This document shows positions 36,259 to 45,438 of a DNA stretch of 64,000 nucleotides, in pieces; within the stretch, counting starts at the first letter, position 1, and each line of letters starts with the position of its first letter. The notes under the pieces are model-generated. The model had not been told where the DNA came from, made no database searches, and saw only the letters and a list, made by a program, of their open reading frames with translations. The position numbers and the translations under genes were made by a program. Source of the DNA: Bacteroidota bacterium (GTDB lineage Bacteria > Bacteroidota > Bacteroidia > Flavobacteriales > Flavobacteriaceae). The stretch lies in contig JAEYTL010000025.1 in assembly GCA_023434025.1 (NCBI GenBank), positions 62,001 to 126,000 on the forward strand, in the 5' to 3' direction.

Positions 36259-36315
36259 ATGAACATATTTTTAAATACAGCTTGGTGGTGGAATAACTTG
36301 CGTCAGTCGTCGTGA
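36259..36315 (+). CDS. trpL: trp operon leader peptide
   Basis: An 18-codon reading frame encoding MNIFLNTAWWWNNLRQSS, with three consecutive TGG Trp codons at residues 9-11, between the trp promoter and an intrinsic terminator that precedes trpE. This is the classical layout of ribosome-mediated attenuation. When charged Trp-tRNA is scarce the ribosome stalls at the Trp codons and the downstream terminator should not form. Direct evidence is the codon run and its position. The exact antiterminator pairing was not resolved by eye. Confidence 0.88.
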   Translation: MNIFLNTAWWWNNLRQSS

Positions 36316-36347
36316 GCCAGCCTCCTGTAGTTATATTTCAACATATC

Positions 36348-36382
36348 AAAAAGGGCTTGTCAAACACGACAAGCCCTTTTTT
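36348..36382 (+). terminator. trp attenuator terminator
   Basis: AAAAAGGGCTTGTC (36348-36361) pairs perfectly with GACAAGCCCTTTTT (36368-36381) around AAACAC, followed by T residues. It ends 18 bp before trpE, so read-through is needed to express the operon. Confidence 0.92.
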
Positions 36383-36399
36383 ATTTTAATCAATCAGTT

Positions 36400-37800
36400 A
36401 TGAAGCAGTACCCGTTACATACAACCTACAAATCGGTTCTGGCCGACACCATTACGCCGGTGAGTGTTTATTTAAAAATCCGGGATAAATTCCCCCACAG
36501 CATTTTGCTGGAAAGTTCCGATTACCATGCCAGCGACAACAGTTTTTCTTATATCTGCTGTCATCCGATCGCTCATTTTAAAGTGGAAAACAACTTAATT
36601 TCAACTCAGTTTCCGGACGGAAGCCCGGCAGATATACCCATCACAGGCGATGTATCTGTATCCGGCGAAATTTCAAAGTTCATGCAACGGTTTGAGGTAA
36701 ACGGGCCTGATTTAAAATTTCCCTACAACGGATTATTCGGCTTTACCAGTTATGAAGCTGTCCGTTATTTTGAAAAAACGGATATTGCCCCAAAAGACGA
36801 TTCCATCGCTATACCGGAACTGTATTACGCCATCTATCAGAATGTCATTGCCATTAATCATTTTAACAACGAAGCTTATATCTTTTGCCACAGTATTACT
36901 GACTTTTCCAATATTGATGAAATAGAGCAATTGCTTCAGGTGAAAAATTTTGCCTCTTTTTCCTTTTCAAAAGTGGGTGAAACCATTTCCAATTTAACCG
37001 ACGAAAACTTTAAAGAGCAGGTTACTTTAGCTAAAAAGCATTGTCATCGCGGCGATGTATTTCAACTGGTTTTATCCCGCCGTTTCTCGCAAAAATTTAA
37101 AGGGGATGAATTCAATGTTTATCGGGCATTGCGGCATATCAACCCTTCCCCCTATCTGTTTTATTTTGATTACGGTGATTTTAAGCTGTTCGGTTCGTCG
37201 CCCGAGGCCCATCTGGTTGTCAAAAACGGGGAAGCTGAAATTCATCCCATTGCCGGCACATTCAAACGCACCGGAAACGATGAGAACGATGCCCAACAAG
37301 CCCGGAAATTAGCCGAAGACCGCAAAGAAAACAGTGAGCATGTGATGCTTGTTGACCTGGCCCGAAACGACTTAAGCCGGAATTGTCATACGGTAAAGGT
37401 GGAAAAATATAAAGAAATTCAATTCTTTTCGCACGTGATCCACCTCGTTTCAAAAGTAACCGGACAACTTAAACCGGAGGCAAAGATCATGGAGCTGGTG
37501 GCATCAACCTTTCCGGCCGGTACCCTGACGGGAGCTCCGAAACACAAAGCGATGCAGCTGATTGAAAACATTGAAAAAACCAGCCGGGGTTTTTACGGGG
37601 GAGCTATTGGATTTATCGATTTTAATGGTAATTTCAATCACGCTATTCTGATCCGGACTTTTCTGAGCAAAGACCACCAGCTGCATTATCAGGCGGGTGC
37701 GGGAATCGTGGAAAGCTCGTCTGAAGAAAGCGAAATGCAGGAAGTGTATCACAAATTAAACGCATTAACCCGGGCTCTGGAAAAGGCCGAAAAAATCTGA
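36400..37800 (+). CDS. trpE: Anthranilate synthase component I
   Basis: Converts chorismate and ammonia (from TrpG) to anthranilate. 466 residues. The N-terminal ILLESSD motif is the known tryptophan-feedback site. The catalytic half has RRFSQKF, PIAGTFKRTG, VDLARNDLSRNC and PAGTLTGAPKHKAMQLIE. It is preceded by the attenuator and followed 6 bp later by trpG, its glutamine amidotransferase partner. Confidence 0.97.
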   Translation: MKQYPLHTTYKSVLADTITPVSVYLKIRDKFPHSILLESSDYHASDNSFSYICCHPIAHFKVENNLISTQFPDGSPADIPITGDVSVSGEISKFMQRFEVNGPDLKFPYNGLFGFTSYEAVRYFEKTDIAPKDDSIAIPELYYAIYQNVIAINHFNNEAYIFCHSITDFSNIDEIEQLLQVKNFASFSFSKVGETISNLTDENFKEQVTLAKKHCHRGDVFQLVLSRRFSQKFKGDEFNVYRALRHINPSPYLFYFDYGDFKLFGSSPEAHLVVKNGEAEIHPIAGTFKRTGNDENDAQQARKLAEDRKENSEHVMLVDLARNDLSRNCHTVKVEKYKEIQFFSHVIHLVSKVTGQLKPEAKIMELVASTFPAGTLTGAPKHKAMQLIENIEKTSRGFYGGAIGFIDFNGNFNHAILIRTFLSKDHQLHYQAGAGIVESSSEESEMQEVYHKLNALTRALEKAEKI

Positions 37801-37806
37801 ATCCCT

Positions 37807-38373
37807 ATGAAAAAAGTCATCATCATCGACAACTACGATAGTTTTACGTATAATTTAGTGCATTACCTGGAAGACCTGAACGCCGCAGTAACCGTTTTCA
37901 GGAACGATGAATTTGAATTAAATGAACTCGAAAAGTTCGATAAAATTCTTCTTTCACCCGGTCCCGGTATTCCGGAAGAGGCCGGATTATTGCTGGATGT
38001 GATTAAAAAATACGCTTCTACCAAAAGCATACTCGGCATCTGCCTGGGGCAGCAAGCCATCGGCGAAGTATTTGGCGGCAGCCTGATCAACCTGGAAAAA
38101 GTATATCACGGCGTAGCCACCAACGTAAAAGTCACCCGCGAAGACAGTCTTTTTAACCAGTTGCCCGGTGAATTTGAAGTAGGCCGTTACCATTCCTGGG
38201 TCATCAATCCCGTTGATTTTCCGGAAGTGCTGGAAATCACCTCGGTAGATGAAAATGGCGAAATCATGTCCATACGGCATAAAACCTTTGATGTAAAAGG
38301 CGTGCAATACCATCCGGAAAGCATTTTAACGCCTCATGGCAAGCAGATCTTAAAAAATTGGCTGGAGCATTGA
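37807..38373 (+). CDS. trpG: Anthranilate synthase component II (glutamine amidotransferase)
   Basis: 188-residue class I amidotransferase. Catalytic Cys in GICLGQQAIGE and His/Glu in YHPESILTPHG are intact, with SPGPGIPEEAG for the oxyanion strand. It supplies ammonia from glutamine to TrpE. Stand-alone rather than fused to TrpD. A small gap of 66 bp separates it from trpD. It could also serve p-aminobenzoate synthase, as in some bacteria, but the operon position favours TrpG. Confidence 0.96.
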   Translation: MKKVIIIDNYDSFTYNLVHYLEDLNAAVTVFRNDEFELNELEKFDKILLSPGPGIPEEAGLLLDVIKKYASTKSILGICLGQQAIGEVFGGSLINLEKVYHGVATNVKVTREDSLFNQLPGEFEVGRYHSWVINPVDFPEVLEITSVDENGEIMSIRHKTFDVKGVQYHPESILTPHGKQILKNWLEH

Positions 38374-38439
38374 TGGGGACGGTTATCGGTTGTCCGGTTC
38401 AAAACCTGTCAGGTGTAACATTCCCTTAAACACAAAACA

Positions 38440-39435
38440 ATGAAAAACATACTCAATCAATTAATCAACCACCAAACACTCACGAAAGAAGAAGCCAAAA
38501 ACGTGTTGATTAACCTTTCTTCCGGGCAGTACAATGCCAGTCAAATGGCGGCATTTATGACCGTTTATATGATGCGGAGCATCACTGTTGAAGAATTGAC
38601 CGGCTTCCGGGAAGCGTTGCTGGAACTTTGTGTACCTGTAGATTTTTCCAACTACAATACCATTGATTTATGCGGTACCGGAGGCGACGGAAAAGACACG
38701 TTCAACATTTCAACCCTGGCTTCCTTTATAGTGGCCGGAGCGGGGATACATGTAGCCAAGCACGGAAATTACGGGGTCTCCTCCATTTCCGGCTCCAGTA
38801 ACGTGATGGAAAATCTTGGGGTAAAATTCAGTAACCGGCAGGATTATCTGGAAAAATGCCTGGAAACCGCCAACATTGCCATCCTTCACGCTCCGCTGTT
38901 TCACCCGGCCATGAAAAATGTAGGTCCTATCCGGAAAGAATTAGGCGTAAAAACATTCTTTAACATGCTTGGCCCCATGGTCAATCCGTCCTTTCCCCCG
39001 AACCAGTTAGTAGGTGTTTTCAGCCTGGAACTCGCCAGAATGTATGCCTATTTGTACCAGAATACAACCACTAATTTCGCCATTATCTATGATCTGGAAG
39101 GGTTTGATGAGGTTTCGCTGACCGGAAAGGTCAAAATGATTTCAAATGCTTCAGAAAAAATGCTGCAACCGGAAGATTTCCAAACCCGATCCGTCACTTT
39201 ACATCAGATTAAAGGAGGCGAAACGGTAAAAGAGGCCGCCAATATCTTTATGAACATTCTTGCCGGAAACGGTACCCCTATGCAAAATGAGGTGGTTTTG
39301 GCCAATGCCGCCTTAGCCATTGGCCTGATAAAGAAAACGTCGATCGAAGAAAGCCTGGCGATTGCCCGGGAAAGCCTAGTAAGCGGAAAAGCCCTTGAAA
39401 AATTAAAAATTCTGCAACACTTAAGTCAGTCATGA
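38440..39435 (+). CDS. trpD: Anthranilate phosphoribosyltransferase
   Basis: Transfers phosphoribose from PRPP to anthranilate. 331 residues. Signatures: DLCGTGGDGKDTFNIST (PRPP binding), KHGNYGVSS and GPIRKELGVKTFFNMLGP. The stop overlaps the trpC start by 4 bp (ATGA), indicating coupled translation. Confidence 0.97.
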   Translation: MKNILNQLINHQTLTKEEAKNVLINLSSGQYNASQMAAFMTVYMMRSITVEELTGFREALLELCVPVDFSNYNTIDLCGTGGDGKDTFNISTLASFIVAGAGIHVAKHGNYGVSSISGSSNVMENLGVKFSNRQDYLEKCLETANIAILHAPLFHPAMKNVGPIRKELGVKTFFNMLGPMVNPSFPPNQLVGVFSLELARMYAYLYQNTTTNFAIIYDLEGFDEVSLTGKVKMISNASEKMLQPEDFQTRSVTLHQIKGGETVKEAANIFMNILAGNGTPMQNEVVLANAALAIGLIKKTSIEESLAIARESLVSGKALEKLKILQHLSQS

Positions 39436-40217
39436 ACATCTTACACCAGATCATTGCGTCCAAAAAAAGGGAAGTGGCCTTGAAAAAATCCATTATTCCG
39501 GTGCAACAATTAGAGCAATCGGTTTTGTTTGAGCAAAAAACCAATTCGTTGGTTTACACGCTATCCAACAGTTCAAGCGGGATCATTGCCGAACACAAAC
39601 GCCGTTCGCCTTCTAAAGCCGTCATTAATCATTCTGACAGCGTGGAAGATATTGTCAAAAGCTATACCTGTGGCGGAGCATCGGGAATATCTGTTTTAAC
39701 GGACGGTCATTATTTTGGCGGGTCGTCAGATGATTTAATTCTGGCCAGAGCCTCCACAACGTTACCGCTTTTGCGGAAAGATTTTACCGTGGATGAATAC
39801 CAGCTTGTGGAAGCCAAAGCCTTTGGAGCCGATGTTATTTTGCTGATTGCTGCTGTGCTAACCCGGGAAGAAATCAAAAAATTCTCTGAATTGGCAAAAT
39901 CGCTGGGCCTGGAGGTTTTACTGGAAATACACAACCGGGAAGAACTCGAAAAAGCAATCATGCCGGGTGTAGACCTGATTGGCGTGAACAACCGGAACCT
40001 GAAAACATTTGAGGTTAATCCGGATTACAGCAAACAATTGGCCGAACACATCCCGGATGCGTTTGTCAAGATTTCCGAAAGCGGACTCGATTCGGCCGAA
40101 ACTGTCTCCGCCTTGCAGCAACACGGGTTCAAAGGCTTTTTAATGGGAGAACATTTTATGAAAAGTGAAAACCCTGAAAACACGATGAAGGACTTTATTA
40201 AAAAACTGAACGGATGA
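39432..40217 (+). CDS. trpC: Indole-3-glycerol phosphate synthase
   Basis: TIM-barrel enzyme that closes the indole ring of CdRP. 261 residues. IAEHKRRSPSK carries the catalytic Lys, LLRKDFTVDEYQ follows, and IGVNNRNLKTFEV and KISESGL complete the phosphate-binding face. It is not fused to TrpF. Four-bp overlaps with both trpD and trpF. Confidence 0.97.
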   Translation: MNILHQIIASKKREVALKKSIIPVQQLEQSVLFEQKTNSLVYTLSNSSSGIIAEHKRRSPSKAVINHSDSVEDIVKSYTCGGASGISVLTDGHYFGGSSDDLILARASTTLPLLRKDFTVDEYQLVEAKAFGADVILLIAAVLTREEIKKFSELAKSLGLEVLLEIHNREELEKAIMPGVDLIGVNNRNLKTFEVNPDYSKQLAEHIPDAFVKISESGLDSAETVSALQQHGFKGFLMGEHFMKSENPENTMKDFIKKLNG

Positions 40218-40840
40218 AATTAAAAATTTGCGGCATGACAGAGCAGGAAAACACCCGTTCAATTTGCGAACTGCAACCTGATTTTTTAGGGTTTATTTTT
40301 TGGAAAGATTCCAAACGGTATTGCGAACAGGTGCTGAACAATATTCCGGATTCCATTCAAAAAGTAGGGGTTTTTGTCGATGCAGGGTATCATGAAATTG
40401 TAGATAAAATCATTGCACATCAACTGGATTTTGTGCAATTACACGGCCATGAACCGGTTGATTTCTGTTTAGAATTACAAAAAAATAAAATTAAAGTAAT
40501 TAAAGCAATAAGCATTGACAATGATTTTAATTTCAATGAGTTAAAAAAATATGAAAATTGTATAGATTACTTTCTGTTCGATACCAAAGGCAAACTTCCG
40601 GGCGGAAACGGAACCCTGTTTAACTGGGATATTTTAAATCGGTACGAAGAAGACATTCCGTTCTTTTTAAGCGGCGGAATCGGTTTGGAGGAATGGCCCA
40701 AACTGGAAAAATTCCTGCCATCCAAAGCCGCTGAACACTGCGTTGCCTTAGACCTCAACAGCCGGTTTGAAGACCGGCCCGGCCTGAAAAACAAACAAAA
40801 AATCAAAGAATTTCAAGACAAAATAAATCAGTTGCCATGA
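40214..40840 (+). CDS. trpF: Phosphoribosylanthranilate isomerase
   Basis: 208-residue TIM barrel performing the Amadori rearrangement of PRA to CdRP. LKICGMT contains the catalytic Cys, DFVQLHGHE and FLSGGIG match, and a C-terminal DLNSRFED carries the catalytic Asp. Four-bp overlaps with trpC and trpB. Compared with its neighbours the middle part is more AT-rich, but the frame is intact. Confidence 0.96.
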   Translation: MKLKICGMTEQENTRSICELQPDFLGFIFWKDSKRYCEQVLNNIPDSIQKVGVFVDAGYHEIVDKIIAHQLDFVQLHGHEPVDFCLELQKNKIKVIKAISIDNDFNFNELKKYENCIDYFLFDTKGKLPGGNGTLFNWDILNRYEEDIPFFLSGGIGLEEWPKLEKFLPSKAAEHCVALDLNSRFEDRPGLKNKQKIKEFQDKINQLP

Positions 40841-42030
40841 CGTATCAAGCAGATGAAAAAGGATTTTACGGCGAATTTGGCGGGGCTTTTATCCCGGAAA
40901 TGCTTTATCCCAACATAGAAGAACTGCGGACAAATTACCTGAAAATCACCGCCGAACCGGGCTTTCAAAAAGAATTTATGGCTCTGCTGATCGACTATGT
41001 AGGACGGCCTACCCCGCTCTATTTTGCCAAACGCTTATCCGAAAAGCACAACACCAAAGTCTATCTGAAAAGAGAAGACCTGTGCCATACCGGAGCCCAC
41101 AAGATCAACAATACCATTGGGCAGATCCTGATTGCCAAACGATTGGGAAAAACCAGGATCATTGCCGAAACCGGAGCCGGTCAGCACGGTGTGGCCACCG
41201 CCACAGTTTGTGCCCTGACAGGCCTGGAATGCGTAATTTACATGGGCGAAACCGACATCCGGCGGCAGGCTCCCAACGTAGCCCGTATGAAAATGCTCGG
41301 AGCAGAAGTCAGACCCGCCCTGTCCGGTTCAAAAACCCTGAAAGATGCCACGAACGAAGCCATTCGCGACTGGATCAGCCACCCGGAAAACACCTATTAC
41401 CTCATTGGCTCCGTAGTGGGCCCTCATCCTTATCCCGATATGGTCGCCCGTTTTCAGGCGGTAATTTCAGAAGAGATCAAAGCCCAGCTGACCGAAAAAG
41501 AAGGTACGGAACACCCGGATTATGTGATTGCCTGCGTAGGCGGCGGCAGCAATGCCGCCGGGGCTTTTTATCATTTTTTAGACAATGAAAACGTAAAATT
41601 AATTGCGGCAGAAGCAGCCGGAAAAGGCCTTGAATCGGGCGAAAGTGCTGCTACTTCCGTGTTGGGCAAACCCGGCATCATCCACGGGAGCAAAACCCTT
41701 TTGATGCAGTCGCCCGACGGACAAATCACAGAGCCCTACTCCATTTCTGCCGGACTGGACTACCCCGGAGTCGGTCCGTTACACGCCCACCTGCACCAGA
41801 GCCGGCGGGCGGAATTCATCGCCGTGACCGACACAGCAGCCATGCAGGCCGGCTGGGAACTCTCGCAGGCAGAAGGCATTATTCCGGCCATTGAATCGGC
41901 TCATGCCCTGGCGGTTTTGAATCAAAAGCAGTTCCGACCTGACGATATTGTGGTGATCAATCTTTCCGGCCGCGGGGATAAGGATCTGGAGACGTATATG
42001 GAGTACTTTGGTTTGAAGGATAGTGATTAA
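40837..42030 (+). CDS. trpB: Tryptophan synthase beta chain
   Basis: PLP enzyme that joins indole (channelled from TrpA) and serine to give tryptophan. 397 residues. The PLP lysine is in LCHTGAHKINN; GGGSNAAGAF binds the cofactor phosphate, and AETGAGQHGVATATV and PGVGPLHAHLH are family-specific. It overlaps trpF by 4 bp. Unusually, trpA does not follow directly: an ~820-bp repeat array intervenes. Confidence 0.98.
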   Translation: MTYQADEKGFYGEFGGAFIPEMLYPNIEELRTNYLKITAEPGFQKEFMALLIDYVGRPTPLYFAKRLSEKHNTKVYLKREDLCHTGAHKINNTIGQILIAKRLGKTRIIAETGAGQHGVATATVCALTGLECVIYMGETDIRRQAPNVARMKMLGAEVRPALSGSKTLKDATNEAIRDWISHPENTYYLIGSVVGPHPYPDMVARFQAVISEEIKAQLTEKEGTEHPDYVIACVGGGSNAAGAFYHFLDNENVKLIAAEAAGKGLESGESAATSVLGKPGIIHGSKTLLMQSPDGQITEPYSISAGLDYPGVGPLHAHLHQSRRAEFIAVTDTAAMQAGWELSQAEGIIPAIESAHALAVLNQKQFRPDDIVVINLSGRGDKDLETYMEYFGLKDSD

Positions 42031-42790
42031 TTAGTCACTGATTAAATATCAAAAGTAATTTTAAGCTAATGCAACCTACCCAGAACCAACCAAAAAATCA
42101 GCGAATCAGTGGCTTACAACACAAACAGCTCATAATCAAATATGCTTTTTAGCCGCTGATGCACTGATTAAATGCCAAAAATAATTTTAAGTCTATGCAA
42201 ATTTTATTCAGAATCAACTAAAAAATTAGCGAATCTGTGGCTCACAACGCAAACAGCTCATAATCAAATATGTTTTTTTAGCCACTGATGCACTGATTAA
42301 ATGCCAAAAATAATTTTAAGTCTATGCAAGTTTTATTCAGAACCAACCAAAAAAATCAGCGAATCTGCGGCTTACAACACAAACAACTCACAATCAAAGG
42401 TGTTTTTAGCCGCTGATGCACTGATTAAATACCGAAAATAATTTTAAGTCTATGCAAATTTTATTCAGAACCAACCAAAAAATCAGCGAATCAGTGGCTT
42501 ACAACACAAAAAGCTCACAATCAAATATGTTTTTTTAGCCGCTGATGCACTGATTAAATGCCAAAAATAATTTTAAGTCTATGCAAATTTTATTAAGAAT
42601 CAACCAAAAAATCAGCGAATCAGTGGCTTACAACACAAACAGCTCACAATCAAATATACTTTTTAGCCGCTGATGCACTGATTAAATGCCAAAAAAATTT
42701 TAAGTCTATGCAAATTTTATTCAGGATCAACCAAAAAAATCAGTGAATCTGCGGCTAAAAAAAATAAACAAATCCACGGCTAACCAAAAA
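42031..42790 (+). repeat. Array of six ~128-bp tandem repeats between trpB and trpA
   Basis: The marker CACTGATTA recurs at 42036, 42162, 42291, 42419, 42549 and 42676 (periods 126-130 bp). Each unit runs: AGCCGCTGATGCACTGATT, then AAATGCCAAAAATAATTTTAAG, then AATCAGCGAATCAGTGGCTT. The first and last pieces are imperfect inverted repeats of each other. The last unit is followed by decayed pieces to ~42800. No gene, no promoter match and no open frame lies inside. Copies differ by a few substitutions, so they are not a fresh expansion. Related shorter elements occur at 49.8 and 60.8-60.9 kb. Confidence 0.92.
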
Positions 42791-42852
42791 TTACCGAATC
42801 TGCGGCCACCACCGCCACCGCTCAGCCATGAATAACGAACAAATAGTATAAC

Positions 42853-43614
42853 ATGAACCGAATAAACCAAAAACTCCGGGAAGACAAAAAACTGTTATCC
42901 CTTTATTTCACCGCAGGTTACCCCAACCTGCACGACACTGCCGGCATTATCACCGGACTGGAAAAATGCGGTGTTGACCTGATCGAGATCGGCCTGCCGT
43001 TCAGCGATCCGCTGGCAGACGGCCCGACCATCCAGGCCAGTTCAACCCAGGCCTTGCGGAACGGCATGACCACCGCCTTGCTTTTTGAGCAATTAAAGAA
43101 CATCCGTGCCACCACAAACATTCCGCTGATCATCATGGGCTATTTTAACCCCATCCTGCAATTTGGCGTGGAAAAATTCTGCCAAAAGTGCCGGGAAACC
43201 GGCATAGACGGACTGATTATCCCCGACCTGCCCGTTGAAATCTATGAAGCCGACTACCAAGTGCTGTTTAAAAGCCATGGCCTGACCTTTATTTTCCTGA
43301 TTACCCCACAAACCCCGGATGAAAGAATCCGGAAAATAGACCTTTTATCAGACAGCTTTATCTACTTAGTCAGCTCGTCGGGCGTAACCGGCGGCCATAC
43401 CGGTTTTGGCCAAGAGCAGGAAGACTATTTTAAACGCATCGCTTCCATGCAGTTGAAAAACCCGCAGTTAACCGGCTTTGGCATTTCGGACAACACTACC
43501 TTTCAGCAGGCTGTAAAGCACCAGAAAGGGGCCATTATCGGCAGTGGATTTATTCATTTTCTGAAAGAGCATGGTCTTCAGGACATTTCGGATTATATTA
43601 AACAATTTAATTAA
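42853..43614 (+). CDS. trpA: Tryptophan synthase alpha chain
   Basis: Cleaves indole-3-glycerol phosphate to indole and G3P. 253 residues. IEIGLPFSDPLADGPTIQ (catalytic Glu and Asp region), MGYFNPI and SSSGVTG (phosphate loop) are intact. It is separated from trpB by the tandem repeat array. It either depends on read-through from the trp promoter or has an unrecognised promoter near 42800. No terminator is obvious after it. Confidence 0.97.
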   Translation: MNRINQKLREDKKLLSLYFTAGYPNLHDTAGIITGLEKCGVDLIEIGLPFSDPLADGPTIQASSTQALRNGMTTALLFEQLKNIRATTNIPLIIMGYFNPILQFGVEKFCQKCRETGIDGLIIPDLPVEIYEADYQVLFKSHGLTFIFLITPQTPDERIRKIDLLSDSFIYLVSSSGVTGGHTGFGQEQEDYFKRIASMQLKNPQLTGFGISDNTTFQQAVKHQKGAIIGSGFIHFLKEHGLQDISDYIKQFN

Positions 43615-44409
43615 TAAAATATATTCAAATATATAATAATCAAATCATTAATTATTTAGTATTGTTTTTATCTATGGCCGGTTTTGATGCCTTATTTGGC
43701 TGAGACTATCCCCTTGCTCAACTTTTTCCAGATGGGTTAAAACCATCGCTGTGGGTAAACCTCCGGTCAACGGAAGGTTTGATTCATGGAGCTATACACT
43801 ACCGGTTTACGGGAAGATCATATTGCTCTTTAGTCAAGTATTTTTTAGGTATATAAATCCGTAGTGCTTTAGCATTAAAACGCAATATGTGTTTTACAGA
43901 TTTTTTAGCCACAGATGCTAAATCAAAAATAATTTAAAGAACTAACTACAAATGACACGGATATTAAATGCTTTGCATTCGGTTAAATCAGTTCAATCTA
44001 CTTTTCCGGATAAAACATAAAAAAGCTGTGCCTCAGCGGCCAACTGACACACAAAACCCACCATATAAATAAAAAATTAACATAAATTTTAACTTTTTGT
44101 AAAAACATATCAGTTTTTGTATATCTTAGCACCTCCAAAAACAAAGTCTGCCGGGTGGCAGCATAATCCCTTTTAATTTTTTTTTGTATTTACGGGAATC
44201 CGTAAAGATGATGATTTAGCATGTTGTTCATTTGTATTGATTAGGCAAATGAATAGAAAAAATATTGCTTTTTTGAAATTAAAAAAGCGAAACAAACTTT
44301 CGTCAATCTACCTCAATTTAGGTGTATAGGCGAATGTTTATTTATGCGTATAAACAAGTTAGCGGTCAGCTTAAAAACAACACACCACCAATAAAAGAAT
44401 AAATAGAAT
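43615..44409. other. Gene-free region with decayed repeat and several hairpins
   Basis: No credible gene. 43758-43781 forms a hairpin (AAACCTCCG with CGGAAGGTTT, one bulge). Around 43905-43945 lies a decayed copy of the trpB-trpA repeat (AGCCACAGATGC, AAAAATAATTT). From 44104 to about 44345 several inverted repeats are crowded together, described separately. The final ~60 bp (ACAAGTTAGCGGTCAGC near 44354) look like cassette-type spacer DNA leading into the defence genes. Confidence 0.5.
44104..44345 (+). ncRNA. Candidate structured RNA or multi-palindrome regulatory region
   Basis: Four inverted repeats in ~240 bp: CTGCC/GGCAG (44148-44161), TTTACGG/CCGTAAA (44189-44206), TTCATTTG/CAAATGAA (44227-44253) and ACCT/AGGT near 44310-44323, with a T-run after the first. 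A promoter-like TTTTTGTATATCTTAG lies at about 44114-44129. It could be a non-coding RNA, a leader or a cluster of operators for the defence genes. No family recognised. Confidence 0.3.
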
Positions 44410-45435
44410 ATGGCAACAATAAATTACGGACAAAGACTCTTGAACATACAGAACAGAAAATTTGACAAAGAGCTAAACGAATCTGTGGTTTCAAAAACAT
44501 TTAGTTCAAGAGAAATACCAGAGAATATAAAATATCTTGCTGAATCAATGCGGAAAATTGAACAGAAGTATAACGACAAGACTTTTGTTGCAGCCAATAG
44601 GGTTCAAACGCATCTGCAAGACAATTTAAACCTTCATTTCAATAGGGCATATAAAACCCAGGGCTCTGTAATGACAAATACAAACATTAAAGTTCATAGC
44701 GACTTTGATTTACTTACAATTATTGACCGTTATCATTACAAAGCTCCAGATGTTCCAAATTCAAGTGACTATACTGCCTCAAATCCAGATGACGACATTC
44801 TTGAACTTAGAACACAAGCAACAAAAATAATGAAAGGCATTTATGACGAAGTTGATACATCAGGCAAAAAAGGAATTTCGATTTTGAATAAATCATTAAA
44901 TAGAAAAGTAGATATTGTTTTTTGCTTTTGGTATCACTCAAAGAAATACGTAGAAACCCAAAATGAATACTACAAAGGAATTTATCTATATGAATTTCCG
45001 ACAAAGACAAAAATTCGTGACTACCCATTTGCTCATATCAGAAACGTTAATTACAAAGGAGATGCAACAAATGATGGAGCAAGAAAAGGAATTCGACTTT
45101 TAAAAAATCTAAAAGCTGATGCAGATAACAAAATAGATTTATCAAGTTTTCATCTTACAACAATTGTTCATTCAATTGAAGACAATTTTTTGAATTACGG
45201 AACAGGAAATGAAATCTTGATTGCAAAAGCAATATCGGACAAGATGAACATACTAATAAACGACCCAAATACAAGAAAAGAAACGCATAGCCCAAACGGA
45301 ACAGAAAATCCATTAAATGACGATAAAGTTGTTCCTGAAATGAAAAAATTAAAGAAAGATTTAGACACGCTAATTATTGATACAGCAAAAGAACTGAACA
45401 GCCCTACTGTGAAAAGGATTTTATTAAACTACTAG
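44410..45435 (+). CDS. CD-NTase (CBASS cyclic-oligonucleotide synthase)
   Basis: 341-residue nucleotidyltransferase of the DNA polymerase beta-like superfamily. The active site is complete: G85-S86 (QGSVMTNTNI), D98-x-D100 in SDFDLL, and third acidic residue D168 in KVDIVFCF. These match CD-NTases, which make cyclic di- or trinucleotides on phage infection. The next gene (3 bp gap) encodes TIR-STING, and CD-NTases paired with STING belong to the CdnE clade and make cyclic di-GMP in characterised cases. Clade and product here are inferred. Codon use is AT-rich relative to the trp operon, as for acquired defence genes. Confidence 0.88.
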   Translation: MATINYGQRLLNIQNRKFDKELNESVVSKTFSSREIPENIKYLAESMRKIEQKYNDKTFVAANRVQTHLQDNLNLHFNRAYKTQGSVMTNTNIKVHSDFDLLTIIDRYHYKAPDVPNSSDYTASNPDDDILELRTQATKIMKGIYDEVDTSGKKGISILNKSLNRKVDIVFCFWYHSKKYVETQNEYYKGIYLYEFPTKTKIRDYPFAHIRNVNYKGDATNDGARKGIRLLKNLKADADNKIDLSSFHLTTIVHSIEDNFLNYGTGNEILIAKAISDKMNILINDPNTRKETHSPNGTENPLNDDKVVPEMKKLKKDLDTLIIDTAKELNSPTVKRILLNY

Positions 45436-45438
45436 TAT

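Noticed and set aside
41082..41588. 168-residue frame inside trpB
   Set aside because: Out-of-frame shadow of a highly conserved gene; composition (Arg/Pro/Ser-rich) is typical of an alternate frame in GC-richer DNA.
42031..42800. CRISPR array
   Set aside because: Repeats are ~128 bp and fill the unit; there are no short repeats with unique spacers of constant length and no cas genes.
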